Source of the DNA: Oscheius dolichura
Lineage: Eukaryota; Nematoda; Chromadorea; Rhabditida; Rhabditidae
Reading direction: 5' to 3'
Assembly (NCBI GenBank): GCA_932521035.1
Contig: OW051497.1
Coordinates: 1,736,001 to 1,800,000, forward strand
Length of the DNA stretch: 64,000 nt
In this document: in pieces, positions 11,501 to 23,089 of the stretch
Numbering within the stretch: position 1 is the first letter of the stretch
How the letters are laid out: every line of letters starts with the position of its first letter
The notes under the pieces: generated by a model
The model's database searches: none
What the model saw: only the letters and a program-made list of their open reading frames with translations
Told to the model about the DNA's origin: nothing
Made by a program: the position numbers and the translations under genes

Positions 11501-14006
11501 GATAAATTCCTCCGTAAAGAAGACAAAATGCCGGTAAGTTTTCCATTTTTCCAAGCTTCAATTTGAATTTTTCTTTCAGAAAAAGTCCACTCGCCCCGGA
11601 GAATACCGCTCTTCGGAATCTTCCATGAAAGAAAAAATGACAATTGAGGATCCAGACGCTCGGATAAGGAAGGCGGCAGAAACACGAGAAGATCGAGAGG
11701 CAATCGACGCCATAAAGAAACTGTATGGTCCCCTAATGGAAGCTGATAGTAGGAAGGCCTACAGAGAATTTGCGGTAGTTTTCCTTATTTACTTTCTTTA
11801 TTAACTCATTTTAAGCGCCACGTGAGAGGACTCAGTCCAAAAGTTTATAGACGCGGCAATGCAACAACCCCCGAGCAGACTAACTGGTGGAAAGGCCCTT
11901 GCCTGGTAACTAAAATTTCCTCTACTCCAGTCACGGCTAAGACGAAGTTCTACCTACCTGTCGAACAAAGCGTCCTCGTAAGAAAAACTTGATAATTCCG
12001 GTTTAATTCTAATTTTAGGGAATAGAAAGCCTACGCCTCACCCATATCCCGTATGTCAGAGAGGGATACGATTACAGGGCACTGGTGAGAGCACTGGTGG
12101 AGGTGTATACAGAGGTAAGATCACTATTTTCCCCTTTTTGAGCACCATTTTTAGGGAATACACGGCCTCCAGCAGAACTGGAAGTACCTCTCCGACCATG
12201 TGCTCTACCTTATCTTAAAGAGGTTAATGTCAGCTTGGGAAGCATCCGGTAAATCGGCGGATCATCTGCTTCGTGCCATATACATCCTATTCCCAAATAA
12301 ATACACCCAAATACAATTAAAAACAATGTGAGTTGATACTATAATTATATTTTGGACATTTTTATTTTCAGCTGGGCAGAATTGGCGACAAGATTCGAAG
12401 GAAAACAACCCGAAACCGATGAAAAGGCCCCACTGACCACCAGGGAGATCATTAGCATACATCATTGCCATGAGTGCCACACATACGGTTGCCTGCGCCA
12501 TGGTGGGTCTTTATTATTCTATTACTCATATAGAAATTTGTTTAGCTGATGGTGAACGAGCTCCCAAGAACAAAAAAAGACAACCGGTTGCTGAGATTGA
12601 TCAAGAACCGTGTGATAATGATTGTTTTATGAATTATACAGGATTCAAACATGGATCTGCCAGCCACGACGAAGACCCGGTTGTTGAGCTGAAGCCGTTC
12701 CAAGATCCTGCAATCAGGGAAATATTCGAGTTCCAAGTTAGACTTAAGTAAGCTTCTCTCTATTATTATCACAAATAAATTTCAGTTTCTCGCCCTGCCA
12801 GATTGCTGATATGGTCGGCAGAATGGAACAGAAAACATGCCTGGATATTTTTCGTCTAGTAGAACATATGATAGAAGAAGGATTCCAAGTAAAGCCGGTG
12901 GAAGAGAAAGTGGCTAAGAAGTGAGTTTACTGTCTTTATTTTTCAAGATTTCTTCCCTTTTCAGTTCTATTTCCTCATACACGAAGAACTTCAGTGGCTC
13001 CTTTGACATCGGGCATGTAATTCGTCATTGCACCCACGAGGGAGAATGCACCCTTGACAGAGAAGACTGTCCTTGTGCATCCAACAGTCGTGGGTGCTTC
13101 AAAGGCTGTCACTGCTCCGTCGCCTGTAAGCTAAAATATACCGGATGCCGGTGCACTCGAGGTAAATTTATCCGTTTTAAAAATACATACACATCTTCAA
13201 GGTCAATGCAGAACTGTTAACTGCCCGTGCTTCTTCGGCCAGAGGGAATGTGACCCTGATTTTTGTAGCTGCAACACGATGACGGAGTTTGTCCTCCCGG
13301 AAAACCCAAGGCCGGATAAGGATAAAGAAGAAAAACAAGAACAGGAGAAAGTGAGGCCTCCATGCTGCAATACCAACATCCGGAAAGGGATTGTAAAAAA
13401 AGTTATGGTCAGTTACTCCCTTGATTTTAAGTCTCGAGCTTTTTTCCAACCATTACCGAGTGAGTTATCCTTGCTTTCAGGTCGCCAAATCTCAAGTAGC
13501 CGGGCTTGGATTATTTGTTGCCGAGGACGTCAAGAAGGATTCCCTGCTCGGGGAATATGTCGGCGAAATCATCTCCCAAGAAGAAGCTGAACGCCGCGGG
13601 AGAGTCTACGACGCCATTGGTGTTTCCTACACCTTCAGTGAGATCTTTCCTTCTTTATTTACACACAGTTATTTTTAGCCCTGAATAATGAAAAAGCGTT
13701 GGACGCCACGATCCTCGGCAACTCCCTGAGGTACGCCAACCATTCGACAGTTAACGCCAATGCCAAGGCTAGAGTGAGTTTCCTTCAAACTTTCTCTTTT
13801 AAAATACCATATTAAAGGTCCACCTTGACAATACCGAGCAGAGAATTGGGCTATTTGCCTTGAGAGACCTCAGAAAAGGAGAAGAAATCCTGTTTAACTA
13901 CTGCTACGAAGAGAAGTTGGCCAAGAAGTTGTGCGGAATCGAGAAAGAAGTTCCGACGAAGAAGGAGGTTATTAAGAAGAAGGAGAGTACCAAACGGAAG
14001 AAGTAG
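8507..14006 (+). CDS. E(z): Enhancer of zeste / EZH-type histone H3K27 methyltransferase
   Basis: There are 21 exons: 8507-8597, 8639-8692, 10184-10288, 10325-10474, 10515-10607, 10649-10747, 10787-10828, 11239-11330, 11408-11533, 11580-11774, 11816-11977, 12019-12114, 12155-12327, 12372-12502, 12546-12747, 12786-12920, 12965-13161, 13202-13407, 13481-13637, 13679-13773, 13818-14006. All phases agree and give 929 aa. The cysteine-rich CXC domain (about 650-745; CPCASNSRGC, CNCPCFF-like clusters) followed directly by a C-terminal SET domain (about 783-900; GLGLFVAEDV, GEYVGEIISQEEAERRG, LRYANHST) is diagnostic of the PRC2 catalytic subunit. A HCHECHTYGC cluster and a SANT-like segment precede CXC. 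The first ~240 residues are Ser/Thr/Arg-rich, in small exons that mostly begin and end in phase 1; human EZH2 lacks this extension. ANHS is followed by VNANAKA where EZH2 has a cysteine (NPNC), and the late motif reads FNYCY instead of FDYRY. AATAAA is at 14114-14119. The N-terminal exons could belong to a separate or alternative transcript; the intron after exon 5 uses a GC donor. Confidence 0.93.
8801..9205 (-). CDS. 134-codon open frame inside the TIR element
   Basis: A single uninterrupted ATG-to-stop frame starts MLLEYLATSGDLWWENT and ends YEENDGAGT. It is rich in aromatic and polar residues and looks protein-like, but I do not recognise it. Its position inside a terminal-inverted-repeat element suggests element cargo or a captured exon. 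A chance frame cannot be excluded. Confidence 0.35.
   Translation of the reverse strand: MLLEYLATSGDLWWENTQNVTLYMIPYPAFCEPIKFTSGEPNREMIRVALSKWCHLAGIVSDRNDSFTTVLVSSKENGKSEFLWPKLGFQFSGTSRRPLFPINQGYGLQLQGGKLVYRMKFYVESYEENDGAGT
9626..9644. repeat. Poly-C tract (19 C)
   Basis: An uninterrupted run of 19 cytosines lies inside the TIR element. A similar 21-base run lies at 19453-19473. Runs of this kind often mark unstable or poorly resolved sequence. Confidence 0.95.
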
Positions 14007-15019
14007 ATTATATATGTGGCTAAGCAATTGTTTTTAATAGTTAGTACTATTTCAAGTTTTATTCATCAGTCAGCGTTTATCACGTTAGGTTTATTAGGTT
14101 ATTTGTTATGATAAATAAATAGTGAGAAATTAAACAAAGATCCGTTTGTTAAAAAGGGGAATCTCAATAAAAAGGGTGATTTGGGAGAGCCTACAAAAAA
14201 GGAACAATAAGGAAAACCCCAAAGGACACAACAAAAAGAGAACAATACTGGTTCAGTAAAAAAATATAACCAAATCACGGCTACCGGTTAGGATCGACAA
14301 CTCTCAGTCTTTTACTTTGATTTTTCCTTTTTATTTATAATCTACGAGGGGGGATGCTGCCCCCCTCGACCCCCCGCCCAGGCCCCGTCATATTCAAATG
14401 CTCTTATTCATGGGAAGAAGCCTGTTTGAAATGCTTACATCTACATCGTATTCTCGACTCAGAAAAAATTATCGGTGGGAAATGGTTACTTTTGACAATA
14501 GCGATTATCTCCAAAGCCTTATCAGCTTTAAGTCTTTTTTGGTTTTTTGTTCACTGCGAGCCGTGCGACGACTTTGTAGGGTTATCGGCAGCGGCACCGT
14601 GCTCACCATGAAAAATGCTGCCGAATGATACCTCACACGACTGCATTGCCTCAAAAAGCAAGATTTGATTTGTTCTAATCTGAGGAAACTTCGACACTAC
14701 TTGGCTTGCAAATCACCAAAGTCTTTCTCGAAGTCTCCAAGAAACTGTCCAAGACTGTACCAAACTTTTCGTTTCCTCAACTCTCTCAACAGGAATCATG
14801 CAAATCTTTATTAGGAGACTAGAGCAAAAAATCTTATTATGAAAAACATTATGAGATGAAGATGATGGGCACCGGTTTCTGAAAAAGGGAATGGGATCAG
14901 TCTCTCTGGTTCACTCGCACCGCAGTCACTCTCTTTATTTTTTATCCACTCTCATTCTTATTCTCTCACACGCAATAAAGGAATTTATTAGAATTTACAA
15001 TATTGGAACGGTTGGGAAA
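14007..15019. other. Convergent intergenic region with an inverted dispersed repeat
   Basis: E(z) ends at 14006 on the + strand and COP1 ends at 15020 on the minus strand, so the genes converge here. Bases about 14560-14790 are an inverted, diverged copy of about 7400-7600. AATAAA signals lie at 14114 (+) and 14984-14989 (minus). A GC-rich patch lies at 14345-14390. No gene is seen. Confidence 0.6.
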
Positions 15020-18000
15020 TTAACTCAAGTGGAGCAAATGGACTCGCCCACAACTATTTGCAGTCAGAACGAAATCAGAATTCGGCTTCCAGGCCACGGC
15101 AGAAACAAAGCCTTCGGACATCAAATTGGGCGAACATTCCTTGGCAATAATCTTTTCAGCAACCGGCTCTTGCAGTCCCTTGTAATAGAAAAAGCATTTA
15201 GAGTTCTCTGACCCTATAAAGATGAGGTCAATCTTCAACTTTCTGCCGTACCGCAGACTAGATGATCACCATTATTGTCCAATCCGACGAAATTCTTCTC
15301 ATTCTGATGGCCTTTCAATATGTTGAGACAATTTCCACTCTCAATATCCCAAACGCGTAAGGTGCTATCCGTGGATCTGAAAATTGCTAGCCTGCGGTGA
15401 ATAGCCCGAATAACTCACGCAGTAACGACTTCAGTAGGATTGATGCACCTCGCGTAAGAAACTGCTCTACTGTGGCCTTGGAAGACTGTTAGAGATTGGT
15501 GGGACTTCCTCAGATCGACGAGGTGGAGATTGTGGTCAGCCAATCCGTAGAGCAGGTAGTTGCTATTGAAAGGGCTGAAGTGCACACAACAGATGATCAT
15601 GGAGCAGTTGATTTGAAGCACACTCTTGTTGCAATTGACGTTGTAGAGTTTCACCTGAATTTACAACATCATCACGTTTCGGAAAATTGCTTTAAAAGGG
15701 GTTAAAAGGGGCTGGAGCTTTTGTTAATAATGATCTGATCGAACGAGCCATTGGCCAGCTTGGGATAAAGCTTCCGATCCCCACTGAGGATCCCCAATGC
15801 AAGATGAAACCAACCTTATGGTCTTCGCTGCCAGAAGCAAAGATATTCGGCGTAAGCTTGTTAAAATCAACTGCCAGGCATCTCTTTGTATGATCTCGAA
15901 AGATTTTGACAGCATTATCAGTCGATTTCTCAACATCCCAGATAGACACATGGCCGTCGTAGTCGGCAGCCGCTACCACACTGTTCTGTCCATGACTCCA
16001 GGAGACACTGGTGACTTTGTTTTTGTTTTTTAGAATAGCGTCTGGAAAGTGGGGGCCATGAGGATTCTCCAGTAAGTCGTTAAAGTTGAAGACTTTTATC
16101 TTTTTAACCTCTCCAGCTACGATAAACCGCTCAGCAGTCGAGTCAAATGCTAGTCTGTAACCTTTTTGAGCATTTGGACGAATAGAGAAGGGTATACCCT
16201 GTTATAATGGACATTGCCGGGATCGGCATATCATAGTTTAGCGTAGCAGTCTTCTCGACGTTCTGGTACTTTGTGATTCCCTCGGAAACTTCAAGGAGAG
16301 CATTTACTCGATTGAGTGTGGAGGCAGCGGGATCCTCTGAAAAAAGTAGGTTACTATGACCACGAGAAGACAAAAAACCGCCGTGAAGTTCTTTTTTACT
16401 GGGGGTAATCATTCCAGTCTCCCTGATTACTCATACTATGGATGTCAAGAATTATTTCAGCGGTCTAATCCGTTAATCTAAGCCATCTCACCGTTATTAT
16501 ATACACCAAACTTCCTGAAGGTCTGCGAAACTGCCACGGAGAAGGTATCAAAGTGCTCTCTCAGGCGGTCGACTTTCACATTCACTTCAGGTGTGTCCGC
16601 TGGCCCCGCTTCCTCCGGGCTAGAGTCAAAACTAGGATCCCTGTGCTCCGGATTGGAAGAATCCATTCCAACACCAAAATATGAACCATAAACTGAGCTC
16701 TAAAAAGACTAAAATGATTACAGTTGCCCCACCTCTTTGGCAACTCGGCCGTCTAGATATTTGAGGTCTTGAATGGCTATATCCATTTGGAAGCGAAGAA
16801 CCGAGAGATCCTTTTTATATTTATGTACAAGATCAATCAATCCAGCACCTACAAATAGATAAAGTTTCAATTTAATTAGAAATAAAACATACCCGTCAGC
16901 CTCATAAGCTCTTGTGTCTTCTTTGAGCCATCCTCTTTTACAGCGTACTTTTCGGCTCTGACACTCTCCAAAATATGAAGTAGAGCAGAGATAGAATACT
17001 CATCCAGATCTTCAAATTTACCCAACCAATCTTTATAGTCTACGCAATCCAGAGATGCCTAAATTAGGAGAATCATTAAAAAGGATTGGCTCGCTTACAG
17101 AGAGGGCTTTAGGCGTTTTCAGGCAAGAATAGAGATCCAGTGGGATGTAACTGTCGTCCGCATCCTTAAGGTTCTCTTTCAAAGTTATGGTAAAGGAAAA
17201 TATACCCCGAGAATCTGTTTAAAGCAGCCAGGACAGAGAAAATCCTTTTGATAAACTGTAGACCAGCAATTCTTGCAGGCTGTACGCTGACAACATCTAG
17301 ATTTGACGGGTTCTTTAGAGGAATCCAAGCAGATCATACTGGAAATGAAGACGTTTCAAAATTAAAGGGTAAGCCGTACCAGACTACTCCGTATAACTTG
17401 GAAGGCTTCTTCATATTTGCCTCTTGGGCAGCTTTAAGCATATCTAATGCCTTTGGGGAGAAGTCGAAATCATTACTAAACTTATTAGCCAGTTCTATCT
17501 GCGTATTGGTACAGCTCAAATAGTTTAATACGAGCTCTAAAAATGATGAGATTTATTAGAGTATAACAAACCGTTATTTGTCTTCGAAGGCTGCTGTCGT
17601 TCAGTGACAAGAGGCGCGATTATTCTACTTTTAGTTACTGCACAGAATATTCCAGATAAAAACAAGATTAGATTACCGTGTCTTTCTACAGGTGTTGGTT
17701 CATATTCCCAATCGTCTTCCGAATTCTCTTCTCTCGTTGGCGAGTCAGTTTGAGCCACCTCACTGTCCGATGATTCGGCTGCTGAAGTCTCTTCGTCCTC
17801 GTCTCCTTCTTCTTCTTCTTCAATTGTTCCCGAGGAAAGCTCAGACTCCGACGAAATTGCTTAACAGGGCATTTTACAGAAATTAAGAGTAAAAACTGAC
17901 TTTCCATAGCTGGCTGTATACTATTTCCGGGCGAAGGAGTCTGATCCCATCGAAATCCCAAAACTTCTCGAATAAATGCTTAAAAATATTCCCTTGAAGA

Positions 18001-18863
18001 AGATTTTACAACCAACAATTGTTCAAAGGTTGGATTTCAGCAGTTATATGGACCGTAGTTGACGAAAATGGAGTACTAACCGCTGAAATGGAGAGAAATT
18101 CGAAAGTAAAGGGTAAACAACTCACTATTTTCAGGGAAGAACTGCCCTACTCTTGCTGGAGGAATCTCTGCTAAACAGAGCATTAGTAGAAAATAGGATA
18201 AGCGAAGGACAAACCATTGCTAGTCAGCGACGACGATGGAGCGTTCACTAAACCCGTACCGGAAGTAGGAGGTCGTCTGTACGGATGATACTTCAACGAA
18301 CCTTCCAGTTGAGCTGCTTGAACGGATTAGTTACATGTGGAATGGATTAATCTTAGGATTAATCTTACCTGCAAATGCAGCGTTTTTCCTCTTGAGGTCC
18401 ACAAGGGCCTGTGTTTGCGAAGGGACGAAAAGGATTACTCTTCCGCACAGTTTACATCTAGCATTTCCGGGTCCTCGATTAACTTCATAATAATGGTCAG
18501 CCAAACAGTTATTGCAATAGATCCCCGGGCAGCAATACAGAGAAACTGGTTCAATAGCCTGTTGGTTGCAAAGCAAGCTAGAAAGTCCCCAATTTTCAAG
18601 AAAATGCACAGAAAACCTTACCAGCTTTGAAGAGGAGCAGCAATTAAAGATAGATCAAGAGCTGCTGGCGTGGATGGTTCAGTAGTGCTGGATGACGGGG
18701 GAATCAGAGAAGGACCAGGAAGTGCAGCTTGAGAAGGCCCAGGGCCCAAAAACTGAGACAATCCCCGGGTGGTAGAGCGAGGTGGCCCAGAAGTAGCAGG
18801 CGAAGATTCTTCACAAACCACCGGAGCAGGATTAGGATCTCCCCAGATGACGGCTTCAGACAT
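15020..18863 (-). CDS. COP1: COP1-type E3 ubiquitin ligase with two RING-like motifs
   Basis: Nineteen exons in one consistent phase chain give 959 aa. High-to-low coordinates: 18863-18622, 18577-18369, 18316-18215, 18170-18126, 18082-18017, 17978-17901, 17859-17677, 17637-17572, 17536-17380, 17338-17206, 17173-17099, 17058-16893, 16848-16733, 16699-16492, 16336-16198, 16154-15815, 15654-15419, 15376-15252, 15213-15020. The C-terminal third is a seven-blade WD40 propeller closely following COP1 (VVAAADYDGHVSIWDVEKST, HTKRCLAVDFNKL, FQGHSRAVSYAR, NEKNFVGLDNNGD, ending ANSCGRVHLLHLS). Before it lie the COP1 DYKDWLG segment and a coiled coil (about 500-545), preceded by a RING-like motif at C383-C421. 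A second motif of the same pattern lies at C81-C125. An acidic linker runs in between (about 255-305). COP1 normally binds VP motifs of targets through the propeller and ubiquitinates them. The extra N-terminal motif is unusual; exons 1-8 could belong to a separate transcript, though every junction is in phase. Confidence 0.93.
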
Positions 18864-19634
18864 AGCTGCCGGGTCCACCGGGTCAAGCGTTGCTGTCCGC
18901 CAATTTCTCACCGATAACGCTGCCGCAATGACAAAATGCTTACCGATTACGCGGGGACGTCTCACACCTGCAAGTAACCCTAAAATTATAGTTCCAATCG
19001 GCTATTACATGAGGTAAATATGGCGAGATACGACGGAATAAAGTGCAACAAATGGTTGGCAACATAAGCACGTGTTTATTCTGAGTCTGAAGAAAGAACG
19101 AGAGAAAACGGAAAAAGACGATTAGTTAAATCAGAAAAGTAATACAAGGTGCGCAAAAAGGAGCTATTTAGTGAAGATGAAGAAGGCGGACGTGATCTCG
19201 ATCTTTGAGCCAAGAAGAACGAGAGACCTGTAAACAAGCGGATATGACCACACTTTCAAAGAATTAATCTTAAAATTGTATTTTCTTTCTGGAAAGAGTA
19301 CGATTTCAGTACTTACCACCCGGTAGAATTTAATTAGCATGGGAAATAGTAGAAGATGATTGAAGATAACATAACTTGGGGGATGGGAAGCTGATCTAAC
19401 TGGAAGCGATTTTGTATGTGGAGCCGTGCAATGCCCATAGAAGGATTAGATGCCCCCCCCCCCCCCCCCCCCCGCAGCTTATGAAGCGGCTAATCATCTC
19501 AATAATACACATTTAGAAAAAGTAGAGGGTGAATTAGCTGATTGATATCACAGATCGCCTACCTTTCTTTGAGGATATCAGATCTCGTTGTAGGGAGGGT
19601 ACTTTTGGGGAGAGCTGAAAATTATAGTTTTTTT
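18864..19634. other. Intergenic, with a poly-C run
   Basis: Upstream flank of COP1. It contains a run of 21 cytosines at 19453-19473. I see no gene in the rest. Confidence 0.5.
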
Positions 19635-19817
19635 CTACGAAGACGGTAAGAACCGTTCATTTTCATGTTCATGATCCATGCCAGGCTCCCTGTCCTCGGA
19701 AGGAGGTAAACGAGATGGTGTCATATTTTTTAGGCGTTCAAGCAAAACTTTGAACGCCTTTGTCTCCTCCTCGTCTGGCGTCTTTTGAACGAAACGACGC
19801 TTCCTCGAAGAAGGCAT
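19635..19817 (-). CDS. Possible 60-aa microprotein, partial paralogue of its neighbour
   Basis: An ATG frame from 19817 to TAG at 19635 reads MPSSRKRRFVQKTPDEEETK and ends in an acidic/His-rich tail. Its core VLLERLKNMTPSRLPPSED resembles QLLFKLKNMTPSNYGKEAGV of the neighbouring gene about 190 bases upstream. It may be a separate gene or a 3' exon. The shared LKNMTPS motif on the same strand supports coding in this frame. The function is unknown. Confidence 0.5.
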   Translation of the reverse strand: MPSSRKRRFVQKTPDEEETKAFKVLLERLKNMTPSRLPPSEDREPGMDHEHENERFLPSS

Positions 19818-19953
19818 GGCGACGATAGGGGGTTCTTGCTGAATATAAGGGTCTTTAAAAGCTGCAATGCTTCTGCTAAGATCAGGTAATCTCCAATTAT
19901 TGGAACGGAACACATAGCAGTTCCCCAGGTAGTCGGATACCCAAGATACTCAC

Positions 19954-20706
19954 CTGATCCTCCACACCAGCTTCCTTGCCATAGTTGCTGGGGGTCATGT
20001 TTTTAAGCTTGAAGAGCAGCTGCTCAGTGCGTCTCTGTTCCTGCACAGCCTTCAGCTCAGCCTCCACATCACTCTGGGGGATCGTAGTAGACAGATGGAC
20101 CTTCTGCAGCTGCTTGCTGATACCTTCCTCCGAAGGAAGTTCGGCCTTTTCAGCGGTGCCGAAGTTCTTCTGTTCCTTATCTTGAGCCTAGAAGGGAAAT
20201 TCTTCAACTAGATAAGTGTACAATTTCTATTTCAAACATGATGCTGAAAAGAGTAGAACAAGCCATTCAATTCGGAGAGCAAAAGAAAGGAGGGATAGCT
20301 TTGGCCGGATTAATTCCCCGAATCCGTTATAAAGCTCGAGGATTTTTCAGCTTATTGTCGACTGAAGCTTCTAGTTCAAAAGGCCAGCAAAGCGAAGACC
20401 AACAGCGGTTCAGTCCAGTTTTCCAGGGAAAATTAGATGCCAGAAATATCGATCAAAGATGTTTTTGATCATATTTTGACTGGGTTACAGAGAACTACTG
20501 TAGATTTGGTCTATTTCAAATTTTCCCTTCAATTATATGATGTGTGAAACCTTGTTCACGCATTCTAGAACCACAACGAAACTTTTAAGAGCAGTTAATT
20601 CACAGATAGGGCAACAGATCGCGGGAATCCCGTATATTCCCGGGTAACCACTCACTTCTTTCTTCCCACCATCTCCAGTAGCGAGATCCTTATGATCTGC
20701 AGACAT
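19954..20706 (-). CDS. Small charged protein with LKNMTPS motif
   Basis: Exon 1 is 20706-20656 (MSADHKDLATGDGGKKE) and exon 2 is 20187-19954 (78 codons, both ends in phase 0). Exon 2 is a predicted alpha-helical, Glu/Gln/Lys-rich stretch ending in LLFKLKNMTPSNYGKEAGVEDQ at a GTGAGT donor. If the donor is not used, the frame runs 18 more codons to a stop at 19897, for 113 aa. I do not recognise a family. The 469-base intron contains a + strand frame. Confidence 0.6.
20238..20468 (+). CDS. Possible 76-aa protein nested in an intron on the other strand
   Basis: An uninterrupted ATG frame starts MMLKRVEQAIQFGEQKKGGI. It then gives a basic segment RIRYKARGFFSLLSTEASSS that would suit a mitochondrial or membrane-targeting stretch, and ends in a polar tail. 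It lies wholly within the intron of the minus-strand charged-protein gene. There is no splice or family evidence, so it may be a chance frame. Confidence 0.3.
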   Translation: MMLKRVEQAIQFGEQKKGGIALAGLIPRIRYKARGFFSLLSTEASSSKGQQSEDQQRFSPVFQGKLDARNIDQRCF

Positions 20707-20832
20707 ATCTTGATATTATATCTGAAAAAAAAAAGAAAATATGGCATCATAATCAAATGATGTTCCGGAAAAGTTCCGAATAAACGGGATCGTATAGAAA
20801 AAAAGAGGGCAAATAATAAAACTATTGTAAAT

Positions 20833-22429
20833 TTACTTGAAAGCAACTATTGCCATTTGATGTAACGATAATCTAGAAGCTATTGCGGTATCACAAAACG
20901 AGGCGATTTTCCATTCGAGATACGTAACCAGCTCCCTTCTTTCCTTCCCATCATCCATATCCTCGATCTCACGGGCTTTGTGATAGAGGGCGAAGAAAAT
21001 CCCCTTTGGGCTGTATAGGTCGGTGACCGTCTCAAGCTAAACAATATTTGTCATGCTATAATCAAATAAAAACCTTGGCGGGGTTGTAGTTGAGTTTCAG
21101 TCCACTAGCGGTCAGAATACGCAAGTATTCATCTCGGACCTCCCTGCACTTCCTGTGATGCATAGTGGGGAAGAAGGCATGTATGGCGAAGATAAACTCT
21201 TCAAGCAAGGGGATCCAGTAAAAGCCCTAAGGAGATCATATTAATGCATAGCTGCAAATCTAACATTCGGCTTCCTTAAATGGATGATCTTGCTCTTCCC
21301 TCCCTCCTCCTTGAACATACAACTGCCAAAGTCAAACGGAGTGCCAGGGCTCAAGACAAGGCCGTAGCCTACAAACAAGGAGACAGTTAAAAGGACTGCT
21401 GCTTAACTCACCCCACTGCAGAGGAAGGACATCTGCAAACTGCATATATATCGCGTTAAGGAATAGTTCTCTTGAGGACTTTTCCAGGCGGCTCAACAGC
21501 TCCTCGTGCGCGAGACCGATGACTTTACGGATCTTCGTTAGCATTTTGTTGAGCACCTCCGGATCCTGGAGAAATCGCGCCATTCGGAGAGTGTAGACGG
21601 CAGCGTCAGCCTCTTCCATATGGAGACCGGCAAGGGGGCCTGCAGCCAAAGCTTCAACCACCTGGAAACGGGAAAATTTGTAAGCAGGAGGACAATTTTT
21701 AGAGCAACCAACAGTAGCGAGTTTTTGAGAAACGTTCCACCAAACACAACATACCTGCCCAATTTTGTTCTTTTCCTCTTCAGCATCGGACACTTCTCGG
21801 AGGTTCTTCCAGTCCTCAGTCTCGTTCAGGTACCACCCTGCCTTGAGGCATTCGACATTTTGGCCTTCTCCGAAAAGGCCGAAGAGCGATGGGCGCACCT
21901 TCTGCATTGTCTTCAGCATGAAGGCCGTCCTATTAAAAGACTAAATTGAGTTGTAGAGGGTTGAACGAATGAGAAAAACTACCTTAGCTGCAGTCTCCGC
22001 CTTCGCACCATAGCGGCTGGCTGCGCTGGTGCATTCCGGCCATTCCAGTCCGCGCTTCGCCTTCTTTAGGCGGAACACGTGAAGCTTCATGAGGGGTTCG
22101 GTTCCTTTCAGAGCGAACAAGTATTCTCTGTACCCCTAAAACATTTTTTATGAGACAGTTGAGGAGTTACAAACGTTGTATTTGCTGCCCTTAATCAGCT
22201 CGAGTTCGATCTCTTTGGTAGCAGCAATGTGGGCCTCGTCGAGTGCCCTCGCCACTTCGGCCCACCATATCCGGGTGCCACGGATGTAAAATCCTTGCCC
22301 GTCCTTCTAAAAGTGCTATTTAGATATTTCCCTTAATAGACCTTTCCTATAGATTAATCCCATTATGTCTCGAGAAATAGATCTAACAAGGTCTAAAGTC
22401 CACTTCTCTAATGGCAACTCTCTCTGCAT
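20833..22429 (-). CDS. Unrecognised 407-aa protein
   Basis: Eight exons join in phase: 22429-22388, 22306-22175, 22135-21983, 21940-21755, 21661-21412, 21368-21265, 21226-21074, 21036-20833. The start MQRELPLEKWTLDL at 22429 was chosen because its GTTAGAT donor gives the right phase for exon 2. The product is a soluble, mostly helical protein without signal peptide or membrane span. Recognisable stretches are GFYIRGTRIWWAEVARALD, LHMEEADAAVYTLRMARFL, YGLVLSPGTPFDFGSCMF and GFYWIPLLEEFIFAIHAFF. None matches a domain I can name. The first exon is the least certain part. Confidence 0.75.
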
Positions 22430-23089
22430 CAAAAGTCTCAGTTGGAAAGGGGAGTAAAGTTTCTGTTATAAGAAAAGTGAATTTTTCGCGTTTATTGAGC
22501 TACAGTGCCGTGCTTGTTTGCTTTTTACTGATACAGTAATGTTTATAATCACAAACTTGTCTGTGTGGGACCACAACTGCCCTAGCAGTAACGTTACATA
22601 GTCGTTACTCGAAAATTATCAGCTTCCCCCTTTGGCCCCTTAGATGTCTTTTACCAACCTTCAGAAAAAAGCTCTCCACGGGGCTTATATCTCTCCAAAG
22701 ACCACCTGGTGTTCCCTTGTCGCGTACATCTGGGTCTCGAGGAAGCTCGGCCATCCTGGCGTGTTGCTCTTCGTGATGCTCGTTTGTCCTAGCTGTTTCT
22801 CACTAAAAATCTTTCCATTTGATCTTTAAAGTTTGTAACTAACCGGTCTTTTATGTGATAACTGCACTAGACAGTATGCAGGAGAAACACCAAACAATTC
22901 AATCGAAAAAATGAGAGAAAGGGAGATATACCTCTTGCTCTAAAAGTGTAGTCAATCTTAAAATACAGAATATAATAGGTAACAATTCGAGTCGCGACGT
23001 TTAAAACAGGAATAATGACCGTAAGAGTAATTTATAGGCAATGAGCAATCGAAATAATAAAATACACATAAAATACAATGTTCAACAGA
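22430..23089. other. Mostly unassigned; possible 61-aa frame
   Basis: A + strand ATG frame at 22644-22829 (MSFTNLQKKALHGAYISPKT, then a hydrophobic C-terminal half containing VLLFVMLVCPSCFSL) could be a small membrane protein. It has no supporting splice sites. The remainder is AT-rich without features. Confidence 0.3.

Noticed and set aside
11908-11932. 25-base GTAACT...CCAG intron in E(z) exon 11
   Set aside because: Too short for splicing, and reading through keeps the frame.
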